Under the pieces are notes generated by a model, which saw only the letters and a list, made by a program, of their open reading frames with translations, was not told where the DNA came from and did not search any database. The translations under genes and the position numbers were made by a program. Positions 17,282 through 26,800 of a stretch of 64,000 nucleotides of DNA are shown piece after piece (within the stretch, counting starts at the first letter, position 1; each line of letters opens with the position of its first letter). Source of the DNA: G963662905 sp963676725 (GTDB lineage: Bacteria; Bacteroidota; Bacteroidia; Bacteroidales; WRLA01); the NCBI GenBank assembly GCA_963676725.1, contig OY781463.1, positions 5,022,001-5,086,000 on the forward strand. Reading direction: 5' to 3'.

Positions 17282-17313
17282 ACTCATCCGATGACTCAAT
17301 TTATCGGATGAGT
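17282..17313 (-). terminator. ATCCGATGA-type terminator of the 17322 gene
   Basis: Stem ACTCATCCGAT/ATCGGATGAGT, 8 bp after the stop codon on the minus strand, followed by GTTTTCT. Related hairpins follow the T9SS genes at 32007-32043 and 38812-38847. Confidence 0.65.
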
Positions 17314-17321
17314 TTATAGGC

Positions 17322-20300
17322 CTATTCAATAATAATTTTTTTCGTAATTCTTTGCCCTTCAGCTTCTATACTCACCAAATAAACCCCAGCCGTTTTTGGT
17401 GCTGGAATGCTTTCCACCTTTTTCGACACGCCCAAAGTGCGGCCTGTAATGTCGGTGAGGGTGATGCGTTCTGCAGGGTTTTCGCTTTGGATGATGATGA
17501 TGTTGCCGGCCATATACGCCTGAACGGCACTGCTGTTGATTTCTTCAACCGCAGTGGTGTTGCAATGCAGTTTAAAACGTGTTTCATCGTCGGTTAAGCT
17601 CCAGTCGAAGGTGTAAGCTCCTTGCGTGAGGTCGTGGAAGATATTGAGCTTGGTATCTTCGAGGATGGCAGTGGAAATATCCGCGATTTCTTGAATGCCA
17701 ATGCTGTAGGTGCCGGCTTCGTTATTGGCGAAACCAAGCTGGATGGATTCGGTTTGTGGTCGCACATCCACGGCCAGATTGCCATCGGGACATTTGGCCC
17801 AGATTTGACAAATGCCTGCCGTTCCGCTGATGAATTTCCATGCATCTCGTGGCAGCTCGAAGTTTTCGTTTGCCGCTTCATCAAAATCGATATAAAGTGC
17901 ATCACTGTAGTTTTGGCTTTTGGCAGAAAGTACAATTCCTTTGGAAAGCGCAGTAGCTTCTTTTTTCGCTGAATTGTGCGTGCGCATGTCGTTAGTGAGC
18001 ATAAATGTATTGCCGGATGAACCGGTGACCACGAAGAAGCCTTCCATGGGGGCGACATATCGACTTCCATTGCCTGTACCGGCTTCCGTACGTTCATCAT
18101 AATCTGCTCCGTTCCAGGTATATTTTGACCCATAACCACTTACCTGATCCCAGTCAATATAGGAAGGGTAGGGGTTTCCTACGAGGTTGGCGCCGTCATT
18201 TTGTGCGCTATTGTCGTGATAATCCAGGCTGATGTCCTGATTGCCGGTATTGGGTGTGCCGGTGAAGGTGAAACTCCCCTTTCCTCCATCCGGGCTCCAT
18301 AAACTGTAGCCTTGAACTGGGCTTAGGTCTTCTTCCGGATCTGTAATGTCAAGCCATTCTTTGGCGGCTTCATCCCATTCTTGTAGGTACATTCCATTAA
18401 AAATTGCTGCTGTGGCATTATTGGTGGGTGCTGAAACAAAATGCCAGTGCCCGTCATCGGCAATAGTTTTTTCTATGCTGATCGTGCCTTCATTGGTGAT
18501 GGTGCCATAGGTGATCAATGAACCGCCGTCCCCAACTGTGAGGCTTGCACCACTGCTGACCGTCAGATTGTTGATGCTGGCGCCATCGTTGGGGATTTCC
18601 GGATCGTGCGATTTTGTGGCTTCGATGGTAATATCTTTGTGTTCATTGGGTACGCCCAGGCTTTTTGACCAGTTGTCCGGGTCGTTCCAGTCGCTGCTTA
18701 CGGCGCCGGTCCAGTCCATGGGTGTTTCCTGATAGCCTAAAAACGGATAGCCGTCTTCTACTACTTTTGATTCATCCATATCCCAGTAATCATCCGTTCC
18801 ATGTGCTGTTTCACCCACGAAATCCCATCCTGCATTGGTATAGGTCGATAGAGTTTTCATTTGCGCTGTGGTTTTGCCGGTTTCGCCTAATCCTTCGCAA
18901 CCGCTCCAATCCTGTCCCGTAGTTTCTTCATTCCAGAAATTACCAGAACCACAACTTGATTCAATACCATGATCTTCACCACTAAAACCTCCTACATAAT
19001 TTGACGCATTAGGAGCATTTACCAAGCCTGTTGCATAAGAATTATAGGCTTTGTTATCACCGTCGGCATAGTATGCCCCAACAAAACCGCCAATACCATA
19101 AGATGAAGTGTTTGTAGAATTTGGAGCAGAAACACTTCCGCTGGCATAACAGTTGTTTATTTCACCAGCTCTGGTTTGATAATATGACAAAGCTCCAGCA
19201 AATCCACCAATACGGCCATATGAAGATGTACTACTGGTTACATTTACAGTAGAATAAGATTGATTGATTTCCCCTTCATCAATCCAGCCAACGAAGCCTC
19301 CGCAACCTCTACCTGCAGCTGTAAGCGTTCCTTCTGCGCTACATTTTTGTATTATACTATTTCCTGATTTTTCACCAATAAAACCACCAACTCCGCTATT
19401 GGCTCCATCTGCCGCTACTGTTCCGTTAAACGATGACTCTTCAATGATTCCGATTCCCGACATATAATCATATCCAATGACACCACCAACACGGTAAGTA
19501 CCCGACACAGACCCTGTAACATTGCATGAAGAGATATTGGTGGTTCCTGCAAGATAAGCTGCCAGACCACCAATGTGCTCATCTCCTGATATATCTACAT
19601 TTTCCAACGTTATGTTACTAATTGTTCCATTATTTACATAGCCGAAAAATCCGATATATTCCTGGTTTGGCCGGTTTATTGTTAAACCTGATATTGTATG
19701 CTTCTGACCATTAAAATTACCGGTGAATTTGGATGAGCTTGTTCCAATAGGACTAAAACCTGCTCCACTATTCCAGGCAGAAGTGGCGCTGGCATCAATA
19801 TCTGATATAAGGATAAAATTATCACCCCATGATGAACTATTTTCACAAATCCATAACAAATGATCTAAAGTTGAGACTTCTCTTGGGTTGCCTGTTGGCT
19901 CAACCCCTGCAGGTGGGGGGTCTATGTTTGTTTGCCAGGACAGATACGGATATCCATCATTCTCTGATTCGTCAATGCCCCAAATTGGAGTAGTGAAATC
20001 CCATCCGGCATCGGTATAAGTGCTCTGTGTTGTCATTTCAGTAGTGGTTTTGCCAGTTCCGGCTGCACTGCTGACCTGACCTGATGTTTGGGTATCCCAG
20101 AATGAATCTTCCACCCAATTTGTTCCATTACCGATCAAACCACCGGTATATGAATTTCCCGAGACACCTCCTTTGGAATAGCACTTTCTAATATATTTAT
20201 AAGAGAGATCACCGACCAGGCCGCCTACATAATCATGGCCGCTTACGCTGTTTTGGCTGTAGCAGTTGGTAAGGGCTGAGCCGTGATTGTACCCCACGAT

Positions 20301-23120
20301 TCCTCCTACATAATCATTAATGCCAATAAGGGTTCCACTGATATAGCATTGTGAAATATCACCATCGCTGCTGTAACCAATAAAGCCACCTACGTATATA
20401 TATCCTTTGATAAATGCATCCGGTAATCCGAGATTTTCGACAACATTACCAATGGCATTGGATTTCCCAATAAAGCCCACCTCATACTCATGCTCCCTGT
20501 TGATCCACAGGCTGCTGATATCATGTTCCTGCCCATCATAAGTTCCCGAAAATTCATCGTTGGCATCACCCGCTCCAAAGGGCAGAAAACCGCTGCCGCC
20601 ACACCAAAAAGTGGTGCCCGAAGCATCAATATCGCAGGATTGGATATAATGATCGTCCCAGCGATCGGTTTTTTGGGAAATCCAGTAGAGGTCCGTAAGC
20701 CCGTCCACCACGTAAGGGTCTTCTGTGGTGCCGCTTCCTTCGGGTTCCGTGCCATAAAGGTCATCTCCCTGCCAGCTCAGGAAGGGATAACCATCGTTTA
20801 CAATTGGGCTGATGCCCCATATTCCGCTGCTGCTTTGGGTCATAAAATCCCAATCGCTTTGATATGATTCCTCTGCCCTGTATTGATATTCCATTTGCAT
20901 TTCCATCGTGCTCAAGCCATGGCTGTTGCCACCGTCATCACTTTGCCCGGAGGCATTTTTGTCATAATAACAAGCTGTGGTTGAAGAGGAGCTGTAACCG
21001 GTTAAGCCGCCACTGTAGTCACACGAACCTGTACAAGTTACCTCGCCCGTATTATAGCAATAAGAGGCATAACCGTATCCGAGGAGACCACCCACATAAT
21101 CCTCCTCTGCACTTACCTGCCCGATATTATAACAATTTTCTGCACTACCATATCCAATGAGGCCGCCAACATATTGAAGTCCAATTACTTGCCCGGTATT
21201 GTAGCAGTATTTGGGGCCGGGGTAATAATTGCTGAGTCCGATGAGACCTCCAATATATTCTGAAGAACCAACCACATTAGCGGAATTGTAGCAATATTCT
21301 ACAACAGCTTCGTTTGTGCCAATCAGTCCGCCTGCTTTGGTGTGCGCATCTATAGTCGCTTCATTATAACAGTGTTTGACTTCCGAAGAAGAGGCATTCC
21401 ATCCAATCAACCCGCCAATGGTTGAACCATCGAGCAGTGTTCCGCTGCTGTAACAGTATTGCACCACAGTTGAGGCCGTTTTGCCGGCTAGGGCTCCGAC
21501 GTATGCATTGCCGCTAATGTTTGCGTTAGTTATACTCAGGTTTTCAATGGTTGCACCATCTGTAGCACCAAAAAGGCCGACATAGTTTTCATCACTGCTA
21601 TAACTCGCATCACTGCGGTCGATGGTTAAATTGCTGACTGTATGATTATTTCCTTCATAATGTCCTGCAAAGCCTGTGTTTTCGTTTCCTATGGGGAAAA
21701 ATCCGGCATTATCATACCAGGAAGCTGCTGATGAGGCATCTATATCTGTGCTTTGCTCAAAGTATTTGTCCCATTCCTGCGAATATTGCGACAACCAGTA
21801 TAAATGAGGCAAAGTAGAGATTTGATAGGGACTGGCTTCTGTTCCGCTTCCTGTTGGTGTAACGGCAAATTGATCATAGCCCTGCCATGCCAGAAACGGA
21901 AGGCCATCGTGATCAAAGGGGTTAATTCCCCAGATGTTATCGCTGCCGTTGGTGCTTTCGCCCATAAAATCCCAACCTGCAAAAGAGCCCTGCGTTTGCA
22001 TTTCGCGATTGGTTATTGGATTTGCATTGGCATTGGTATCATCACAGCCTGATGTCTCTTTATTATAATAATTTCCAGTGGAAGTCCCACTATTCATATT
22101 TCCGCATAAGCCTCCGTAATAACCTAAATGAGGCGATACTCCTCCTGTTGAATAGCAATTTGTAATGCTGCCTCCGTCATAAAAAACACCCACAAAACCA
22201 CCTAATCCATAAGTGTAGTTGTTATTTGACCCATTTCTTGATACATCACCTGAACTAAAGCAGTTGTCTATTTTTCCGGTGCTTCCGTCGAAATATGCAA
22301 CTGCACCGGCAAAGCCTCCTGCGCGGCCTTGATTCCCATCATTGCAAGTGGCACTGCCCGTTGCATAGCACTGGGAAATCAGTCCTGCATTCCAACCCAC
22401 GAATCCTCCAACATTACGATCCTGTGCAAATGCATTGCCTGTTGCATACGAATTAGTTATCAGGGGTTTGTTGTCGTCAATGTCATCATTGTGATATAAC
22501 CTGCCAGCAAAACCGCCAACATTATAAGTACCGATTACTGCGACATCAGCACCGCAATTATGCATAACAGATCTAAGCACTATATTGCCGGCAAGGCCGC
22601 CACTATTGTCAGCTCCATGAACAGAGCCGCTTACAAAACAATCGTCAATGGTGCCAGTATAAAACGTTCCCGCCAAAGCTCCGGTTTGATTGCTTCCGTA
22701 AATTTCAACATCATTCAGGTTTACACCATCAATATCTGCATTTTTAAGGTATCCAAAAAACCCGATGTAGTTGGTTGTGCTTCGGTCGATGTAGAGATTG
22801 TCGATGGAATAGCCATCGCCATCGTAGCCGCCGGTAAATGAATGATCGTAATCATACCCAATTGGAATAAAACCTTTTCCATCATTATAAAAATCACCAC
22901 CAGATTGAAAATCTGCATCGGTAAAAGTGATATTGGCTGTTTGCTTGAAGTGCTTCGACCATTCACCGGAATTTTCCGAAAGATACTTTAAATCTGCTTT
23001 TGTAGCAATTAGATACGGATCGCCGGAATTTCCGCTGCCGCCGCTGTAAGCTTGTGCCATCAGGCTGGTGCTCATTGTTGCAATTATTAGCAAAAGAAAA
23101 AATGCGTAGAAGTGTTTCAT
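17322..23120 (-). CDS. Giant GLUG-repeat surface protein with T9SS tail
   Basis: 1932 aa. The signal peptide (…IATMSTSLMAQA) is followed by four large cassettes beginning near residues 25, 425, 800 and 1075. Each opens with a (GSG)-x-P-Y-x-I/V…L-x-x-L-x-x(W/L)(I/L)S block and DIDAS, then strings of GLUG motifs (GGLIGY, GGFVGW, GALAGK) alternating with NCYS/QCYSTG, a repeat of adhesins and IgA-peptidase-like passengers. A linker near 1470 (WTGAVSSDWNDPDNWS) leads to the conserved C-terminal block, nearly identical to that of 1715-5293, and a T9SS tail ending TKKIIIE. Probably a long surface adhesin. It follows the small gene at 23384, from which a MITE now separates it. Confidence 0.88.
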   Translation of the reverse strand: MKHFYAFFLLLIIATMSTSLMAQAYSGGSGNSGDPYLIATKADLKYLSENSGEWSKHFKQTANITFTDADFQSGGDFYNDGKGFIPIGYDYDHSFTGGYDGDGYSIDNLYIDRSTTNYIGFFGYLKNADIDGVNLNDVEIYGSNQTGALAGTFYTGTIDDCFVSGSVHGADNSGGLAGNIVLRSVMHNCGADVAVIGTYNVGGFAGRLYHNDDIDDNKPLITNSYATGNAFAQDRNVGGFVGWNAGLISQCYATGSATCNDGNQGRAGGFAGAVAYFDGSTGKIDNCFSSGDVSRNGSNNNYTYGLGGFVGVFYDGGSITNCYSTGGVSPHLGYYGGLCGNMNSGTSTGNYYNKETSGCDDTNANANPITNREMQTQGSFAGWDFMGESTNGSDNIWGINPFDHDGLPFLAWQGYDQFAVTPTGSGTEASPYQISTLPHLYWLSQYSQEWDKYFEQSTDIDASSAASWYDNAGFFPIGNENTGFAGHYEGNNHTVSNLTIDRSDASYSSDENYVGLFGATDGATIENLSITNANISGNAYVGALAGKTASTVVQYCYSSGTLLDGSTIGGLIGWNASSSEVKHCYNEATIDAHTKAGGLIGTNEAVVEYCYNSANVVGSSEYIGGLIGLSNYYPGPKYCYNTGQVIGLQYVGGLIGYGSAENCYNIGQVSAEEDYVGGLLGYGYASYCYNTGEVTCTGSCDYSGGLTGYSSSSTTACYYDKNASGQSDDGGNSHGLSTMEMQMEYQYRAEESYQSDWDFMTQSSSGIWGISPIVNDGYPFLSWQGDDLYGTEPEGSGTTEDPYVVDGLTDLYWISQKTDRWDDHYIQSCDIDASGTTFWCGGSGFLPFGAGDANDEFSGTYDGQEHDISSLWINREHEYEVGFIGKSNAIGNVVENLGLPDAFIKGYIYVGGFIGYSSDGDISQCYISGTLIGINDYVGGIVGYNHGSALTNCYSQNSVSGHDYVGGLVGDLSYKYIRKCYSKGGVSGNSYTGGLIGNGTNWVEDSFWDTQTSGQVSSAAGTGKTTTEMTTQSTYTDAGWDFTTPIWGIDESENDGYPYLSWQTNIDPPPAGVEPTGNPREVSTLDHLLWICENSSSWGDNFILISDIDASATSAWNSGAGFSPIGTSSSKFTGNFNGQKHTISGLTINRPNQEYIGFFGYVNNGTISNITLENVDISGDEHIGGLAAYLAGTTNISSCNVTGSVSGTYRVGGVIGYDYMSGIGIIEESSFNGTVAADGANSGVGGFIGEKSGNSIIQKCSAEGTLTAAGRGCGGFVGWIDEGEINQSYSTVNVTSSTSSYGRIGGFAGALSYYQTRAGEINNCYASGSVSAPNSTNTSSYGIGGFVGAYYADGDNKAYNSYATGLVNAPNASNYVGGFSGEDHGIESSCGSGNFWNEETTGQDWSGCEGLGETGKTTAQMKTLSTYTNAGWDFVGETAHGTDDYWDMDESKVVEDGYPFLGYQETPMDWTGAVSSDWNDPDNWSKSLGVPNEHKDITIEATKSHDPEIPNDGASINNLTVSSGASLTVGDGGSLITYGTITNEGTISIEKTIADDGHWHFVSAPTNNATAAIFNGMYLQEWDEAAKEWLDITDPEEDLSPVQGYSLWSPDGGKGSFTFTGTPNTGNQDISLDYHDNSAQNDGANLVGNPYPSYIDWDQVSGYGSKYTWNGADYDERTEAGTGNGSRYVAPMEGFFVVTGSSGNTFMLTNDMRTHNSAKKEATALSKGIVLSAKSQNYSDALYIDFDEAANENFELPRDAWKFISGTAGICQIWAKCPDGNLAVDVRPQTESIQLGFANNEAGTYSIGIQEIADISTAILEDTKLNIFHDLTQGAYTFDWSLTDDETRFKLHCNTTAVEEINSSAVQAYMAGNIIIIQSENPAERITLTDITGRTLGVSKKVESIPAPKTAGVYLVSIEAEGQRITKKIIIE

Positions 23121-23189
23121 GATGTTGCGTTTTATTGACTTTGGCTTAAGTCGATTTTCAAAATCTATTCTTCCGTGTTTTTTTAATTA

Positions 23190-23380
23190 GTGTTTGTCCA
23201 TAATGTCCGATCTCAGCGTTATTCTAGTATTGAAACCAAGTCGCTTCGGCAGGCTCAGTGCATCGCATTTACCAATGTAAACTCCTTGTTTTCAATCCCG
23301 CGAATGTACTTCGACATGCTCAGCATAACACCTCGACCTCGAACATTCTGAATCAAACACTTGACTTTATGGACAGAAAC
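23190..23380. mobile_element. MITE-like element, copy 2 (191 bp)
   Basis: Ends GTGTTTGTCCATAATGTCC and GACTTTATGGACAGAAAC, with a 6-bp duplication TAATTA at 23184-23189 and 23381-23386. The right duplication includes the stop codon of the small gene (23384). Without the element the small-to-large gene spacing would be about 67 bp, as in the neighbouring module (74 bp). Confidence 0.82.
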
Positions 23381-23383
23381 TAA

Positions 23384-23608
23384 TTAGTCATTCAGTTTTT
23401 TCAAATTACTGTCATAAACCTTCTTAAGCCCATATCCTGTTCCTAATACCAGCAAAACAGCGATTCCACTGCCAATAGGCGCGCCACCTCCAACGGGTGT
23501 ATTTCCTCCTGCCGGTGCTCCATTTCCTCCGTTGGGTTCAGGGGGTGTTTGGGCATTAATGGATATTGCAAAAAGGGCAAGTGCGATTGTGGCGATTAAT
23601 TTTTTCAT
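23384..23608 (-). CDS. Small secreted Gly/Pro-rich protein, PID-CTERM-like
   Basis: 74 aa starting at the ATG of MKKLIATIALALFAISINAQ. A longer frame exists upstream but lies in the promoter element, so the internal ATG is chosen. Linker TPPEPNGGNGAPAGG, then NTPVGGGAPIGSGI, hydrophobic helix AVLLVLGTGYGL and basic tail KKVYDSNLKKLND. Paralogue of 1403, 28329, 35179 and 41446. It precedes the 1932-aa GLUG protein and shares an upstream control element with the 28329 gene. Role unknown; co-expression with the surface protein is inferred. Confidence 0.85.
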   Translation of the reverse strand: MKKLIATIALALFAISINAQTPPEPNGGNGAPAGGNTPVGGGAPIGSGIAVLLVLGTGYGLKKVYDSNLKKLND

Positions 23609-23652
23609 AGGTATTACTTTTATAGGTTTAAATTGCTTTGTTGGATTAATAC

Positions 23653-23722
23653 CAAAAATATTAAATGAGCAATAAAAACTTGTCCTGTTTTTGGACAAAA
23701 AACTGCACAAAAACTGCACAAA
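23653..23722 (-). promoter_or_regulatory. Promoter/operator element, copy 1
   Basis: Read on the minus strand: two direct repeats GTGCAGT 11 bp apart, the palindrome TGTCCAAAAACAGGACA, 20 bp, then a Bacteroidota −7 box TATTTTTG, 45 bp before the start codon at 23608. The same parts at identical spacings occur at 28606-28672. The palindrome occupies the −33 region, which lacks a good TTTG, as expected for activator-dependent promoters. Confidence 0.72.
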
Positions 23723-23775
23723 GGGGACGAAATGGCAGTTTTTTAGGTTGCGGGATGTGTTGGATGGAAAATAAC

Positions 23776-23864
23776 TTATCCGACGACTCGAAGTCATCGG
23801 ATGAATGGTTCATTTGTTTTTTCTGATTGTAGAGACGAACGGCCGTGCGCCTCTACAATCAGAA
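23776..23864 (-). terminator. Two hairpins behind the 23870 gene
   Basis: TTCTGATTGTAGAG/CTCTACAATCAGAA (23821-23834 with 23851-23864) is a 14-bp stem lying 6 bp after the stop. A second, imperfect stem (TTATCCGACGACT…AGTCATCGGATGAA, 23776-23805) belongs to the ATCNGATGA family found after other modules. Together they probably end transcription before the next promoter element. Confidence 0.6.
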
Positions 23865-23869
23865 AAACA

Positions 23870-26800
23870 TTATTCAATAATGATCTTCTTCGTTATACGA
23901 TTATGATCCGTTTCCACTGTAACAAGATACACGCCTGTGCTTGATGGTGCAGGGATGTTTTCAGTATTATCCCATACGCCCAAAGTCCTGCCGGTGATGT
24001 CGCTTAAGATGACCCGCTGCGGCTGTTGTTCGCTTTGGATGATGATGTTGCCACCGGCCACATACGCCTGCACGGCATTACCGTTGATTTCTTCAACCGC
24101 AGAGGTGTTTAAATGCAGTTTAAAACGTGTTTCATCGTCGGTTAAGCTCCATTCGAAGGTGTAAGCTCCTTGCGTGAGGTCGTGGAAGATATTGAGTTTG
24201 GTGTCTTCGAGGATCAACTTGCTGATATCGGTCATTTCATTGGCTTTGATGCTAAACTGCCCGCTTTCGCCGCAATAAAACCCGAGCGGGATCTGATCGC
24301 ATTGTGGCCTGCGGTCAATCGACAGCCTTTTGGTTCCTGTGAAGGAATACAGTTGTGGCACCTGATCGGAAGTGGTGAATAGTTTCCATGCATCGTATTG
24401 GAAATCAAAATCTTCACTGGTATTTTCATCGAGAACGATAAAGAGCTGGTCGTAATAGTTATTTTGTGCATCTACCTGTAGCTCAATGGAGTAGGGGAGT
24501 GTTGTTTTGTTTTTATAGTAGTTGGAGCTTCCGCTGTGTGTGCGTTTGGCATTGCTGAGGCTGAATGTTCCGCTGCTTGCGGGTTTTATCCAGAAGCCTT
24601 GCATGGCAGGCACATATTGCACACCGGCTCCTTCGCCATTGTTCCAGCTTTTGTTATTCTGCCCCACCGGATCCCAATAGTAAACGGCTCCGTAGGTGTC
24701 GTCTAACTGCGCCCAGTCGATGGGCGAGGGGTATGGGTTTCCGAGCAGGTTCCAAGTGCTTCCTGTTATGGCATGGCTTTGATCGCCTGTATTGGGAGTG
24801 CCGGTAAAGGTGAAGGTAGTGCTGGTGGTTTCGGCCACGCTCCAGAAGGAATAGCCTTGTGCGGGCGTGAGCGTTGTAGTAAGGTTGGTAATGTCCTGCC
24901 AGCCTTCATCGTAATACTGCAGGTAATTCCCTTCGAACATGGCTGCTGTGGCATTGCTGACAGGTGATGCAATCAGGTGCCATTTATCATCAGTGATGCT
25001 GCGTTCTATATTGACGGTGCCGTTGTTGGTGATGGTGCCATTGGTGATAAGCGATCCTTCAGGATTGACAGTGAGTACAGCACCGGCGTTGACAGTGAGA
25101 TTGTTGCATGTTGCGCCAACAGCTGGGCTGATTATGGGGTCATTGTCCTCATCAGGGATAAGCACATTGTCTGTAAGTTCGTCAGGTACTTCATTATGAG
25201 CCCAGTTGGTGGCAGTATTCCAGTCGGTACTTGTGCGGCCTGCCCAGATGTATTCGCCTTCATCGCCGAAAAACCATCCTGTGTTGTTTCCGTTATCTGT
25301 GGAATTGGTCGCATATATCGTATTGCCGCTGTTTTGGGAATCAGTAACATCTGCATAGCTTACATTTGCATTTGTAACATTAATAGATGCAGCATTGCCC
25401 ACTGTAGTGGCTGAAATTACAACAGGATTTCCTGAGGTGCCGGTGATAATAAAATTATTGGAAATGGTTTGGTTTTTGCCTTCATCGGAATCAAATTTTA
25501 GGCTCTTGCCAGCAGTAGTACACGTAAAATTATAAAATCCTGTGCTGCCACTGATTGTTGAAGTTCCTGCACCGTCAAAGAGGACGGTTCCATCGTTATT
25601 GTTGTAGTTGCCGTTATTGGTCCAGTTACCACTTACATTGAAAGAGCCGGAAGTGCCATCCATGATGCCGCCGGAGGCAATGCTTACGTTCTCTATGTTT
25701 AGGTTGCCATTTGGTGCAGCACCGCCTAAATATCCTCCTCCGTTAATTGTCAGGTTTTCCACTGTAATGTCAGGACTGGTATATTCAACATAACCAGCAG
25801 TAACTGTCATCGTGCCCAAGGGTGTAGTGCTGCCAACATTTTCACCTATTTTTGCTGCGAATGAAGGATTCAATATCAGGTTTCCTGAACCTGAGTTGGC
25901 GCTATTAATGGTGCCGTGAAAATAAATCCAGTTTTGAGGATCAAGTGAGCCGCCTGTGGCTGTGAGAGTAATTCCATCATTAATTAGCAGGTTGTCATAA
26001 ATATCTATTTTATTAGAGAATGAATTTATGGTAGCATCACCGGTAATGGTAGTCCTGCGGAGTACAATATCACCCTCGGCTTTCGCATTGGAAGTTTGCA
26101 ATGTGCCCTGCAGGCTTACAGCAGATGGACCCGTTTCCGCTATGGATATTCCTCCTTCAAAGCTAAATTCATCCGAGGTAGCATCGCCTAAAGTTAAGGT
26201 TCCTGTATTTTGGAAATTCACGGCATTGGAAATCGTCGTTCCATCGCCCTTCAAGATTAGATTGAAGTTCTCGTTGGAGGTTGTCAGGCTGTTGGCGATT
26301 ACAGCATCTGTTGCTGTTTTTGTAGCACTGCCGGAAAAAGCAAGTGTATGATAGGTGCTTCCATAAACCGATTGGTCTGCAGTACCTTTATATTCTGTTG
26401 TTCCTGTGCCACAGGTGAATGTGCCCAGACCGCTTACTGTTCCTCCCAGTTCAAGTGCAGCGGCTCCAATAAATATAACGCTACCTCCTGTGGCGTCGAA
26501 AGCACCGTTGGCGGCATATGTGCCCGTGCTGAGCGTAAGGCCTCCGTTGATATCGGTATTGCCCTCTGCTGTGAAATTATTTGCCCCAATAGCGAAGGTG
26601 CATGCCCAATCAAGATACAAATCCCCTGAGATGGTAGTGGAAGCGCCAAGGGTAAGCCCTTGTTCATTCAAAATTTGTACATTCACACATCCGCTTGCCG
26701 GTAATTCATGGGTGGTGGTTGTTTGTGATGAACTTACATCGGAATATATTAGGCTTGAGGAGCTGCCATAGGAAAGGGTGGCACCGCTGGAAACCGTTAA

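Noticed and set aside
23609..23797. N-terminal extension of the 23384 small gene
   Set aside because: It would translate the promoter/operator element and hide a clear signal peptide start at 23608.
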